From assembly GCA_026005135.1 (NCBI GenBank), contig BPKM01000005.1, positions 1 to 64,000 of the forward strand: a stretch of 64,000 nucleotides of DNA, read 5' to 3'. The notes under the pieces were generated by a model that did not search any database, had not been told where the DNA came from, and saw only the letters and a list, made by a program, of their open reading frames with translations. This DNA comes from Leptospiraceae bacterium (lineage in GTDB: Bacteria; Spirochaetota; Leptospiria; Leptospirales; Leptonemataceae). This document shows positions 42,549 to 52,369 of the stretch, one piece after another. Position numbers and translations under genes: made by a program. Every line of letters begins with the position of its first letter. The stretch's first letter is position 1.

Positions 42549-42621
42549 ATTCTATATATTATTTTAATCATATTAAATTACTTATTTTTATATACCAGTT
42601 CCCTGCCCTGTTTAATCTATA

Positions 42622-43070
42622 CTCTATCCTGATTTTTGTAATAGTTGTTACAAATTTAGTACTAATTTTTTTTCATGGAACCCTTAATAAGGATACTTTC
42701 TTATCAAATCTTCTTTACATTTCTATTCTAACCATATATTATTATATTATACGACATTCAAAATATCATGTCACAGCAGATATATCCTTTAATAAATGAT
42801 AAAAATAAATATTCTGATTTACTCTTTTATTATAATATTCATTATCATTATATAGATTATATAGAACCTGATAGATTCTTTTAATAAATTTTTTTAGATT
42901 TATTAATTTTTTTATATTTTTACGTAAAGTGTTTATAAATACTAATAAAATCCGAATAGTAGAATATTTTTTAAACCCTGCAAATTATTTTATAGGATAA
43001 TTATAAAATAAAGGAGAACTGTTTTCTGATTTCTCTAATCCTTTTATAGGATATTTTTTATATAAAAATC
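42622..43070 (-). repeat. Repeat R2 copy 1 (decayed coding relic)
   Basis: Diverged similarity to 47042-47478 and 50248-50730; shared aaccctgcaaat block. Confidence 0.5.
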
Positions 43071-43919
43071 ATCAATAATAATCTAATTTTTATAATAATA
43101 ATTTTAAATTGGGATACTGTTTTAATTTTATAATCAAATAATTAATAACAATTCGAATTGTAATTTTAGGATATTATTTCATAGCATTAGTTTTTCATCT
43201 ATAAATATTATATTATACAAATTATATTATTTATAAAATATATTAATTTATGTCTTATAATAATTTTATATGATTTATTTACTAAAGTATAAAAATTTAT
43301 ATATATATAAAATTTACATGTCTTATATTGTACTTATCTTACTAATTTTTTATTATTTTTATTTGTTGAGTTTTGATAACCTATTAGATTTAAAAACTAA
43401 ATTATTTTTATCTTCTATTATGTTATTTTAGTTATTTTAATAGTTTACTATTCTATAATACAATTTTTGAATTTTATATTTTTATAACTATAATAAATTT
43501 TTTTATATAAGAATATTAAATAAATTACAGTTTTTTAATATTATTTACTCGATTAATATTTTAAAAATTAGAACACAATTATGATTAATGATTTATTATA
43601 ATTATTTAAAATCAAGAGTTTTTTAATTTACTTAAGCTAAGCTATATTGATTACTATTAAATTTATTTTAATAAGATATTTTTATTTTTTCGTTTATCAG
43701 TCTTAAATCTTACAATATATATTGAAATTAATAATCAAAATCAATTGATATATAAGTTAATTAACTGATCCTTTATCCTAAAAAATAAAACTTATAAAAG
43801 ATATTAACAAATAAATATTATTAAGATTACTTAAATTCTAAAATAAAAATGGTTTTTGTCATTAATAGATTTAATATAATTTATTATTATAAAAATAAAT
43901 TAACTTTTTTATTAATCTT

Positions 43920-44894
43920 TTATTTATTACTTTCTTTTAATTGTAATAATGTTTCTAATTCCCATAATTGAATTTCATCTTCCTTAGATAATTTTTTTTC
44001 TTGAGTTTCTTTATATTTTTTTATAAATTTTATAAGATTTTCTCTTATTATTTCTCTTTTTAAAATATTTTCATCTTCAGAGTATATACGCTCTAACTGA
44101 GTATAATCTCTTTTTAAAATATAATAAATATATTCATAATATTTTTTTAACAATAATATATTTTCTTTATTGATTTCCAAATCTTTACTTTTATGTTCAT
44201 TTTTATACATTATATCCAGGTAAGTTAATATTACTTCTATATCATTATCTAAACATTTAATTTTTAATGGTATTTCATATAGATTTTCAAAATCCAATTT
44301 TCTAAGATAATATCTTGCCGAATATACTGGATTCTTTGATATTAATTCTGTTCCAAATTTGTTCACAATATCTGTAATACGGTAATTTTCCAGTTCTTCT
44401 GGTTCTTTAATTTGTTCAGGAATATAACTTCCTGCTTTTACAAGCATAACTTTAGGAAAGTGTATTTTTATTTGTAGAATATCTAAACGATTTAATTTAG
44501 GAGATAAAATAATAATATCAAAAAATTTCTTATAATCTAATTTTTCTATTTCTTTTATTTCCTGAATATGCAAAATATAAACAGGGAAATATTCCATATT
44601 TACGTTAATTTTTATTGAAACTCTATAGGTATTTTTATCATTTTTTAATTTATAAAATATTTCAATAAATCGTTTTTTTACATGAAATAATTGAAGATTT
44701 TCATTATGATCAAACATTAGTTCTATATCAGAACCAACAAACAAAATAAAAGGAAATGCCCTACCCTTATTAATTATTAAGCGTTCAATATCTTCTTCGA
44801 TTAATTTTTGATTTAATATTATAAATTTTTTATTTTCTAAATTTATATAATAATTCAAATTCCCTTTTTTCTTATGTATTATTTTCTCATTCAT
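43920..44894 (-). CDS. Hypothetical protein translationally coupled to the upstream NtrC-like gene
   Basis: 324 aa ORF; ATGAATGA overlap with upstream stop. Confidence 0.65.
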   Translation of the reverse strand: MNEKIIHKKKGNLNYYINLENKKFIILNQKLIEEDIERLIINKGRAFPFILFVGSDIELMFDHNENLQLFHVKKRFIEIFYKLKNDKNTYRVSIKINVNMEYFPVYILHIQEIKEIEKLDYKKFFDIIILSPKLNRLDILQIKIHFPKVMLVKAGSYIPEQIKEPEELENYRITDIVNKFGTELISKNPVYSARYYLRKLDFENLYEIPLKIKCLDNDIEVILTYLDIMYKNEHKSKDLEINKENILLLKKYYEYIYYILKRDYTQLERIYSEDENILKREIIRENLIKFIKKYKETQEKKLSKEDEIQLWELETLLQLKESNK

Positions 44895-46146
44895 CTTCTA
44901 TCCTAATGCCATATTTTTGTAATTTATATTGTAAAGAACCCCTAGAAATCCCTAATATATTTGCCATATGTACCTGATTCCCTCCAGTTAATCTATAAGC
45001 ATTTAGAATAAAACTTTTTTCTAAATTTTCTATATTTCTTCTTAAATTCAAATCTTTTTTCTCGTAATCTTTCCATAGGCCAAATAATAAATCTTTTTCT
45101 GTTATAATTCCTTCTTTTGCTAAAATAAATGCTGTCTCCAATGTCTGATAAAATTCTTCTAAATTACCATGCCAATCATATTCCATAATTTTATTTAAAG
45201 CAGATTTTGTTATTTCAGTTTTTTTACGATATTTTATTGTCAGCATTTTTAAAAATCGGTCTATTTCATTAAATAGATTTTCTTTTACTTTTCGTAATGG
45301 CGGTAATATAATCACTTTTTCTTTTAAAATATTCCATAAAGAAGAATCAAATTTATTAAATTCAACCATTTTTCCAATATCATAATTAGACGTAAAAATA
45401 CAAAAAACATTTGAGAAAAAAGAAGAAACTTTTTCTAATTCATTTACTATTTTTTTTTGAATATTAATTGCTAAATTAGAAACTTCAACAATGATTAAAG
45501 CATTTAAATCCATCTGGAATATAGGTATAGTATTTCCCTGTTTAAATCGTTCTCCTGGATCATAACCATAAAATTCAAATAACTGCACTTTTTCTGATAA
45601 ATCTAAGGATTCAAAAAAAATTATCTTTTCTTCTGTTCCTAACTTTATATTTATAAAAGACTCAATAAATTTTTTTTCATTAGATCCTATTTCTGATAAA
45701 ACTAAAATAGGTGATTTTTTATGAATATTTTTCCATAGCAATTCCCTGTACCATACAGGTAATTTATCTTCTATTTTTTTTATTCTTTCAATTTCATTTA
45801 ATAAAATAAAATATAATATATTATAGTTTTCAATTTCAATTATAGAATTATATTTAACAAAAAGACAAAATTCTGTATCTTCTAATTTATCAATTATTAC
45901 GATAAATTCTTTATCATTAATATTAAATTTTAAGATTTGTTTATTAAAAACATCTATCCATATATTATATTGTTTCTGCAATTCTTCTAAGAAGTCTTTA
46001 TTCTTAAATATTCCCTTAGTTCTTATAAGTACAAATTCTTCTTTATTAAGTATACGATAAAGAGCATATTCCAGATTTAATTTATTAAGCCAGCTTTCCT
46101 GAGAGACTGTACAGATATTATTATAATATTTTTTATAATTTTCCAT
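44887..46146 (-). CDS. Degenerate NtrC-like (bEBP) regulator with intact Fis-type HTH
   Basis: AAA+ scaffold (ELFGHE-equivalent LFEFYGYDPGERF, ALIIVEVSNLAINIQKKIVNELEKV, CIFTSNYDIG) without GAFTGA or canonical Walker A; C-terminus GGNQVHMANILGISRGSLQYKLQKYGI. Confidence 0.7.
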   Translation of the reverse strand: MENYKKYYNNICTVSQESWLNKLNLEYALYRILNKEEFVLIRTKGIFKNKDFLEELQKQYNIWIDVFNKQILKFNINDKEFIVIIDKLEDTEFCLFVKYNSIIEIENYNILYFILLNEIERIKKIEDKLPVWYRELLWKNIHKKSPILVLSEIGSNEKKFIESFINIKLGTEEKIIFFESLDLSEKVQLFEFYGYDPGERFKQGNTIPIFQMDLNALIIVEVSNLAINIQKKIVNELEKVSSFFSNVFCIFTSNYDIGKMVEFNKFDSSLWNILKEKVIILPPLRKVKENLFNEIDRFLKMLTIKYRKKTEITKSALNKIMEYDWHGNLEEFYQTLETAFILAKEGIITEKDLLFGLWKDYEKKDLNLRRNIENLEKSFILNAYRLTGGNQVHMANILGISRGSLQYKLQKYGIRIEDE

Positions 46147-46204
46147 TTTAATTCAATTATCGACGTACAGTGCTTTAACATAAAGATTCGCGTTTTATTC
46201 TTTT

Positions 46205-46222
46205 ATGTCGGATATCCGACAT
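46205..46222. promoter_or_regulatory. 18-bp perfect palindrome ATGTCGGATATCCGACAT upstream of the NtrC-like operon
   Basis: Direct reading; near-identical copy at 48443-48460. Confidence 0.75.
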
Positions 46223-47041
46223 TTATAAAAAAAACTTTATTCCTAAGTAATATCCCTGCTGAACAATCTAATTTTTTATTTGATGATAAATATTAAAAAT
46301 ATTACTATTACAACTATCATCAATCAATCGCCTGATATTTTGATAGGCTTTTTTATTATTGTTCATTGTTATAAAATTTGATAAATCAATAACAGGATTT
46401 GAATAATTATTTGTAGGTATATTATTTTTATAAATTTTAAATGTTACAAAACTAAAAAAATTTAAATCATCATTATATTATGATGCTTTATAAATATTAT
46501 TATTTCGTTTATTTCTTATTATACAACGATTATGTCTATTTTTAATTGCTTTTTTAAAATATCGTTTTTCTAAATGAATATTAGGATTTATATTTAATCT
46601 ATTATCAAATACATCATGAATGGTATCTTTTATAATAAATAATATATCTAACACTATTTTATTATTTCCCAGAAATGTACTAAATAAAATTATCATTTAT
46701 TAGTAATTAATTTTCTACATATAGCATAATACCACTCATTAGTAAAAAAGAAGTAATCAGTATTTAAGCAATTATTTGTTTTATAATTATAGCACATTAA
46801 TTTTAAATGATTTTTAAATTGTAATAAGCAATAATATATCTTTTAAAATGCCAATCATTATATAGAAAAGTATATGCTTAGTATTCGCATTCAAATAATA
46901 AATAATCACGAATTACATTGAAATTTTGATCTAAACATTCTTCTTTTTAATAAGCGCACAATGTTAATCTTTTATAAGTTTTTTAGTATATATTATTTAG
47001 ATGTCTTTTTTAGCATTTCCTTTACTCTTAAAATTAATGCA

Positions 47042-47478
47042 CTATTTTTATTTCGGTAGCAATTATTACAGATTCAAAACCAATCCCATAAGATGACTTA
47101 TCAGCAAACCTTCTATAATATTTTCTTTTATCAGTGATCTTATATGACTTACATTATAATCCATCATATCAGGTATATCTTTTAAAAATTTATAAATATT
47201 TTGGCTTATTCTTAAAAAATAAGTTACATATTTATTACAAATCTTTTGATAGTTTTTTTTACTAGTTATTTTTTGATTTACTAATTTTTTTAACTATCTA
47301 AGTATTTATAACAGAAATAAAAACATATTCGAATAATTGGAATACTGATTTCTTTAACCCTGCAAATCATTTTTATAAAGAAAATAAATCATAAAGCGTT
47401 ATGATAAATAAAAATTTCGTTTTATAGATTTCACTGTGACTATTATTAAATAATTTCACCTGATTTTTTATATTATAG
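47042..47478 (-). repeat. Repeat R2 copy 2 (decayed)
   Basis: gatatatcttttaaaaatttataaatattttggcttattctt, aaccctgcaaatc and aaataaatcataaagcgtta blocks shared with copy 3. Confidence 0.55.
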
Positions 47479-47843
47479 TTCTTCTTGTAAAGTTTATCAT
47501 GCGAATAATTATTTTTATGTTTCATGAATAATATAATTATCAAATAAAATCCATAATTAAAACAAATCCTTGTTTTAAAATATAGTTTTTTATATGATTA
47601 TAAATATTGCGAATATCTTTTGGTTTTAATCCTTTTTGAAGTATACATATCTTTGAGGATTAGGTTTAAAATTAAAATTATAGTTATTGATATTGATTAT
47701 AGCTGAATTATGATAATTAATCTTATTTATATCATTATTAATTATTCCTGGCACGAAGCTAAAATAATCAGGATCATCTAAATATTTTTTTGCTCTATGA
47801 CAAGCTACTTGAAAAAATTTTTTTCTACCATTTATATGCGATA

Positions 47844-48182
47844 TTAAACAAATAAAAATGGTAAATTATAATATTGATTCTTTTTAATCAAAAAATCATC
47901 TTTTACAATAAATAGACAATAAATTTCAATTTGTTGATTTTTAATATCATAATGTCCAAAGATTACAATATCTTCTGTCTTAAGATTGGGGGCAGTAGAA
48001 GACCTTTTATTACAGATGCAATAATACCAATCCTTAGAAAATAAAAATGGATCTGTATTCTGTAATAACCATCTTTTATATTTAATCTTATGTGATTTTA
48101 TATTATTTAATCCAGGAAAATTGTTTTTATAAATTGAATGAACAAAATTTTGATTCCATATTTTCAAATAATAAGTTGGCAT
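47844..48182 (-). CDS. Hypothetical protein fragment, 112 aa
   Basis: Protein-like composition (KYKRWLLQNTDPFLFSKDWYYCICNKRSS...EDIVIFGHYD), but flanks look decayed. Confidence 0.3.
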   Translation of the reverse strand: MPTYYLKIWNQNFVHSIYKNNFPGLNNIKSHKIKYKRWLLQNTDPFLFSKDWYYCICNKRSSTAPNLKTEDIVIFGHYDIKNQQIEIYCLFIVKDDFLIKKNQYYNLPFLFV

Positions 48183-48442
48183 TTCATATTCAATCCAGCA
48201 AGTCAGATAATCTTTATGAATTTGATTTTGGTTATTTATATATTTGGCTCTATGATAGAGAAATTTAATATAATGAGGTATTTTTTTTTAGGCAACATTT
48301 TCTTCCATTCCAGTGAGCAATACCATAATTATTATTTAAAGCAATATGATTATTTTTATTTGGTTTACAAATATTTTTTCGTTTATGTATAAAATATCTG
48401 GCATAATATTACACTTTATTTTATATATGATTTTGTCAATTT

Positions 48443-48460
48443 ATGTCGGATGTCCGACAT
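48443..48460. promoter_or_regulatory. 18-bp palindrome ATGTCGGATGTCCGACAT upstream of parA
   Basis: Direct reading; differs from the 46205 copy at one central base. Confidence 0.75.
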
Positions 48461-48492
48461 TTTTTAAAAATATAACAAAATACTAATAAAAA

Positions 48493-49302
48493 ATGGTTGT
48501 CTCTATAATCATAAAAAATCTTTTTTCATTTGTGAGTACATCGAATCAGAAACGTTATATAATTGCTATTACAAATCAAAAGGGTGGAGAAGGAAAAACA
48601 ACAACAGCAATCAATCTTGCCTGTGCTTTAGCAAAAAAAAATTATAAAACATTATTGATTGACATAGATCCTCAGGCAAATTCAACTGGTATATTCGTAA
48701 ACCCAGATTCTTTGGAAAAAAGTTTGTATAATGTTTTCTCCAATGGAACAAGCCTTAAAGATATTATTATTAATACCAATGTAGAAAATCTGGATTTAGC
48801 TCCATCAAAAATTACATTAGCAGAAATTGAGTCAATGGGTATAAATGTAGATGCTCCATATATATTAAGAGATGCAATTCAAGATTTAAAAGATTACCAA
48901 TTTATAGTAATAGATTGTCCTCCTTCTCTTTCAATTTTTACTATAAATGCCCTTGTTGCTGCTACCCATGTAGTTATTCCAGCACAGGCAGAAAAATTTT
49001 CTATAGATGGAATGACTGGTTTAAAAAATACTATTAATTCCATCAAAAGAAGGATCAATCCAGATCTAAAAATAGCAGGAGCCTTAATTACACAAATTCG
49101 TCCAAGAACTGTTTTAACCAGAACAATTTTACCAGTTATATCGCAATTCTTTCCAGTATTTAAAACATCAATTTCCCAAGGCGTTGTAATAGGGGAAAGT
49201 CATTTAGCAAAAAAAAGTATATTAGATTATGCACCAGATAGTAATCAAGCACAGGAATATTTAAACTTTACAGAGGAGCTATTAAATGAGCTCGAAAGCT
49301 AA
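48493..49302 (+). CDS. parA: ParA-family partition ATPase (alternative start GTG at 48532)
   Basis: IAITNQKGGEGKTTTAINLA, LLIDIDPQANST, FIVIDCPPSLS. Confidence 0.9.
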   Translation: MVVSIIIKNLFSFVSTSNQKRYIIAITNQKGGEGKTTTAINLACALAKKNYKTLLIDIDPQANSTGIFVNPDSLEKSLYNVFSNGTSLKDIIINTNVENLDLAPSKITLAEIESMGINVDAPYILRDAIQDLKDYQFIVIDCPPSLSIFTINALVAATHVVIPAQAEKFSIDGMTGLKNTINSIKRRINPDLKIAGALITQIRPRTVLTRTILPVISQFFPVFKTSISQGVVIGESHLAKKSILDYAPDSNQAQEYLNFTEELLNELES

Positions 49303-50122
49303 AAAATTAGGAACATTGGCTGATATTTTCCAACAGGAAAAATTAGATGGAACAATTTTAAAACTACCAATACATAAAATAAAACCATCTGAATTACAAC
49401 CTCGTAAAAATAGAAAATATGCTATAGAAGAACTGGCAAAAAGTATACAAAAAGAAGGTTTACTTTCTCCTATTATTGTATATAAAGAAGGTGATTATTA
49501 TAGAATTATTGCTGGAGAAAGACGATACCATGCTATTACCTCTCTTGGCTGGAAAGAAGTTGAATGTAAAATTATTTCGAGAGAACAAAAAGATTATTTT
49601 CGAATTGCATTAATTGAAAATTTACAAAGAGAAGATTTATCAGCAGATGAAGAAGCAGAAGCAATGTTATATCTAAAAAATCAAGAAAATTTAACAGATC
49701 AAGAATTAGCAGATTTAATTGGGAAATCCAGAAATTATGTATCAGAAATTTTGAGTATTTCCAAGCTTCCAAAAGAACTAAAAGAACAACTAAAAAAATT
49801 AGGCTTAAATCATAAAAATTTTTTAATTCAAGCTGTACAAGCATATAAAAAAGGAAATATAGAAAATTTTATTCAAGGAATACAATTAGGGGAAATTAAA
49901 ACTGTTAAAGACGCTAAGGAATTTAATAAAAAAACAACTGTAAAAGAGCACGAGAGAAGTATTAATTCCAATCAAGAAAATATAAAAAATACAGAAGAAA
50001 TTAATCAAGAGATTCATATACAAAGAGAAAAAAATATTATAAAAATTACAACAAGTGATATGAAAATTGCAAGAAAAATTGAAAAATGGTTAAATAAAAA
50101 TATAAATCTTATCTTAGATTAA
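49286..50122 (+). CDS. parB: ParB-family partition protein
   Basis: PIHKIKPSELQPRKN, GLLSPIIVYKEGDYYRIIAGERRYHAI, ENLQREDLSADEEAEAML, HTH LADLIGKSRNYVSEIL. Confidence 0.9.
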   Translation: MSSKAKKLGTLADIFQQEKLDGTILKLPIHKIKPSELQPRKNRKYAIEELAKSIQKEGLLSPIIVYKEGDYYRIIAGERRYHAITSLGWKEVECKIISREQKDYFRIALIENLQREDLSADEEAEAMLYLKNQENLTDQELADLIGKSRNYVSEILSISKLPKELKEQLKKLGLNHKNFLIQAVQAYKKGNIENFIQGIQLGEIKTVKDAKEFNKKTTVKEHERSINSNQENIKNTEEINQEIHIQREKNIIKITTSDMKIARKIEKWLNKNINLILD

Positions 50123-50247
50123 TTTTATTATTTTATTAATTTAATACAATTTGCATAACCAATCAATTTAAATTTTCGTAAATAATTTTAAGAACATAAT
50201 ATTTTAACGTATTCTTAAATTAGTTCTCCTATCCTGTAAAATCAATG

Positions 50248-50730
50248 CTCTATTCTGATTTCTATAATTATTTCTACAACTTAAAAACCAATCTCTCTTA
50301 ATGGAACCCTCAAAAGAGATACCTAACCATCAAACCTTATATAATATTCCCATTCTATTAGTAATCTTAACATATACTTAACCTATAATCCTTCATCTCG
50401 GATATATCTTTTAATAATTTATGAATATTTTGACTTATTCTTACAGGATCGTGTTTATAATCATTACAGAATATATGATAGATTTTTTTACTGGTTTTCT
50501 TTTGATTTGTTAATTTTTTTATCATTTCTATGTATTTCGATATACAAAATAAATCTTAGAATAACTGAATGCTGGTTTCTTAAATCCTGCAAATCTTTTT
50601 TATCAAAGCAAATAAATCATAAAGTATTAAGGGGAGAAATGGGTGGGTTTAAATTTCGTTGTAGGGATTTCTCTGCGACGATTATCAAAAAAGTATTACT
50701 TGATTTTTCTACCTCTTTTATGTGTCAGTT
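50248..50730 (-). repeat. Repeat R2 copy 3 (best-preserved decayed copy)
   Basis: Reverse strand still encodes MIKKLTNQKKTSKKIYHIFCNDYKHDPVRISQNIHKLLKDISEMKDYRLSIC before stops. Confidence 0.6.
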
Positions 50731-50863
50731 TTTCTAGTATAATTAACCATCAATGTAATACTCTATTTTTTGTTAAAAATCTTACTAAAAAATAATAGGT
50801 TTTGCTGCATTACTTACATTTTCAAATTTTAAATCATATTTTTTTATAATAGCGAAATTTTTT

Positions 50864-50976
50864 CAAATATTACTAACATATTGTTTATAAGATTTAATAT
50901 TTTTTTATCACAGAGAATCGTCTAACAATATTGGCAAATATTTTTATAAATAGCAAATAACTTACTTTTATGCAAC
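50864..50976 (+). repeat. Repeat R1 copy C
   Basis: aatattactaacatatt...aaatagcaaataacttacttttatgcaac. Confidence 0.6.
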
Positions 50977-51273
50977 AAATCTAAAAATATACGAAAATCA
51001 AATATTTTAATGATATAATAACAATTTAGAAGCAATATTAATAATAATATAAATAGACGGCATTCTTTGATCGCTATCTATTTGATAAATTAATAAAATA
51101 TTACATAAATCACTCTTCTTATAAAATTCATTTTTCGAAAATTACAGAAATTTATTTATTGGATTTTTTAATTCTCTATAATTCAATATTTTAAAATAAA
51201 GATCTTCATAATCAACTAAACATGTACTTATTAGTTTAAAAAAAATACAAATTTTTTTAACTATATTTTTGTA

Positions 51274-51291
51274 AAGTACTCAAAAGTACTT
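51274..51291. promoter_or_regulatory. Operator-like inverted repeat AAGTACT-caaa-AGTACTT just upstream of a TATAAT
   Basis: 7-bp perfect arms; candidate -10 tataat at 51302-51307. Confidence 0.5.
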
Positions 51292-51348
51292 GACTAAGAA
51301 ATATAATACGACATAAAGATTCATACAAAAAGAATTACAGAAATATAA

Positions 51349-51469
51349 AGGCAGGTAAAAAAATACCCCTCTCTTTTGAATAGGGAGGGGTTGGGGCTTC
51401 CATTGGGAATGAATGGATAATGACAATTTAAACCTGCCTAATAAAAAGTCAACCCAAAAAGAAGCCCCA
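51349..51469 (+). ncRNA. Structured 5' leader RNA (hairpin, nested stem and crossing stem; pseudoknot topology)
   Basis: Stem A aggcaggt/acctgcct (51349-51356, 51432-51439), stem B acccctctct/agggaggggt (51365-51374, 51382-51391), stem C tggggcttc/gaagcccca (51392-51400, 51461-51469), stem D ccatt/aatgg (51400-51404, 51412-51416; shares base 51400 with C). Confidence 0.65.
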
Positions 51470-51499
51470 CTTATAAATTTTTTTTAAAAGAGGTGGCTA

Positions 51500-52369
51500 A
51501 TGATAGGAAATGATTTACCCTATTTTAAATTTGTATGTGAATTAATTGATGCTGGTATTTGGGCAAAAATGTCTCCTGCTGCAAGGACATTATATCCTGT
51601 TTTATTAAGATTTACCGATAGAAATTTTTCACCTGTTTATCCAGGTTCGAAAAAACTTTTAGAATTGACTGGTTTTAAGCAGAAATCCAGTTTACGTAAA
51701 GCAAGAAATGAACTAATTGAGCTGGGACTAATTAGTGTCACTTTAGGCAATGGGAGAAAAAATACCATTTATCATTTTAGGTTTGACTGGGCATCCCCCA
51801 GGGGGGTAAAAAAACACCCCTCTGAGGATATAGTCAATAATCCTTCTGAGGATCCCAACTATACCTCCCAGAGTAATAGGAATGAAGCTGCACCAGGTTA
51901 TATTTCGATCTCTCCAAGTAACCAGATCCAAATATCTATAAATCATGTACCAGATTGGGATAAAAAAATAGAAAATCAGAACAACAAAGAAAAAGAATGG
52001 GAATCTTTGAAAAAACAATTTGGTGAAAAAAATGTCGAAAAAGCAATTTCAGAAGCAAAATTAGCTGATATCCCAGTTGATTATAACACTATCTATAAAA
52101 TTTTAACAGGAAGTCTTTCTAATTACAATCAAGCTCAAAGTGTAGAAGATTTTTACAAAGAACTGGAAGATAAAATATCTGAAAACAGCTTAAATTTAAT
52201 CAAAAATTCATTTCTGAAAGAAAAAAATGGTTATCTGATCTTTTCTGATGAATTGCCACTATATTTAAAAAATATTTTAATTAAGCTATCAGATAAGATT
52301 TTGTTTGAAAATATAAAGGATCATACAAATTTAGCATTACGAGAAGGCTGGAGGAAAAATGAGTATTAA
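51500..52369 (+). CDS. HTH protein resembling replication-initiator/DnaD-like proteins
   Basis: IDAGIWAKMSPAARTLYPVLLRFTDRN...GSKKLLELTGFKQKSSLRKARNELIELGLISV; SD agaggtgg. Confidence 0.7.
   Translation: MIGNDLPYFKFVCELIDAGIWAKMSPAARTLYPVLLRFTDRNFSPVYPGSKKLLELTGFKQKSSLRKARNELIELGLISVTLGNGRKNTIYHFRFDWASPRGVKKHPSEDIVNNPSEDPNYTSQSNRNEAAPGYISISPSNQIQISINHVPDWDKKIENQNNKEKEWESLKKQFGEKNVEKAISEAKLADIPVDYNTIYKILTGSLSNYNQAQSVEDFYKELEDKISENSLNLIKNSFLKEKNGYLIFSDELPLYLKNILIKLSDKILFENIKDHTNLALREGWRKNEY

Noticed and set aside
42542-42799. ORF 42542-42799 (+) as a membrane protein
   Set aside because: Lies on the opposite strand of the decayed R2 copy 1 and starts inside the IS right end; composition looks like non-coding AT-rich DNA
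46478-46696. ORF 46478-46696 (-)
   Set aside because: Short, no SD, Asn/Ile/Lys-biased; probably decayed sequence
50507-50737. ORF 50507-50737 (+)
   Set aside because: Antisense to the R2 relic whose conserved blocks read better on the minus strand; no RBS
48420-51300. Chromosomal oriC near parAB
   Set aside because: No dnaA/dnaN/gyrB neighbours and no obvious DnaA-box cluster (TTATCCACA) seen; cannot be claimed from this window
51290-51307. TTGACT ... TATAAT as a sigma70 promoter
   Set aside because: Spacing is only 6 bp, incompatible with a -35/-10 pair; only the TATAAT is retained as a possible -10
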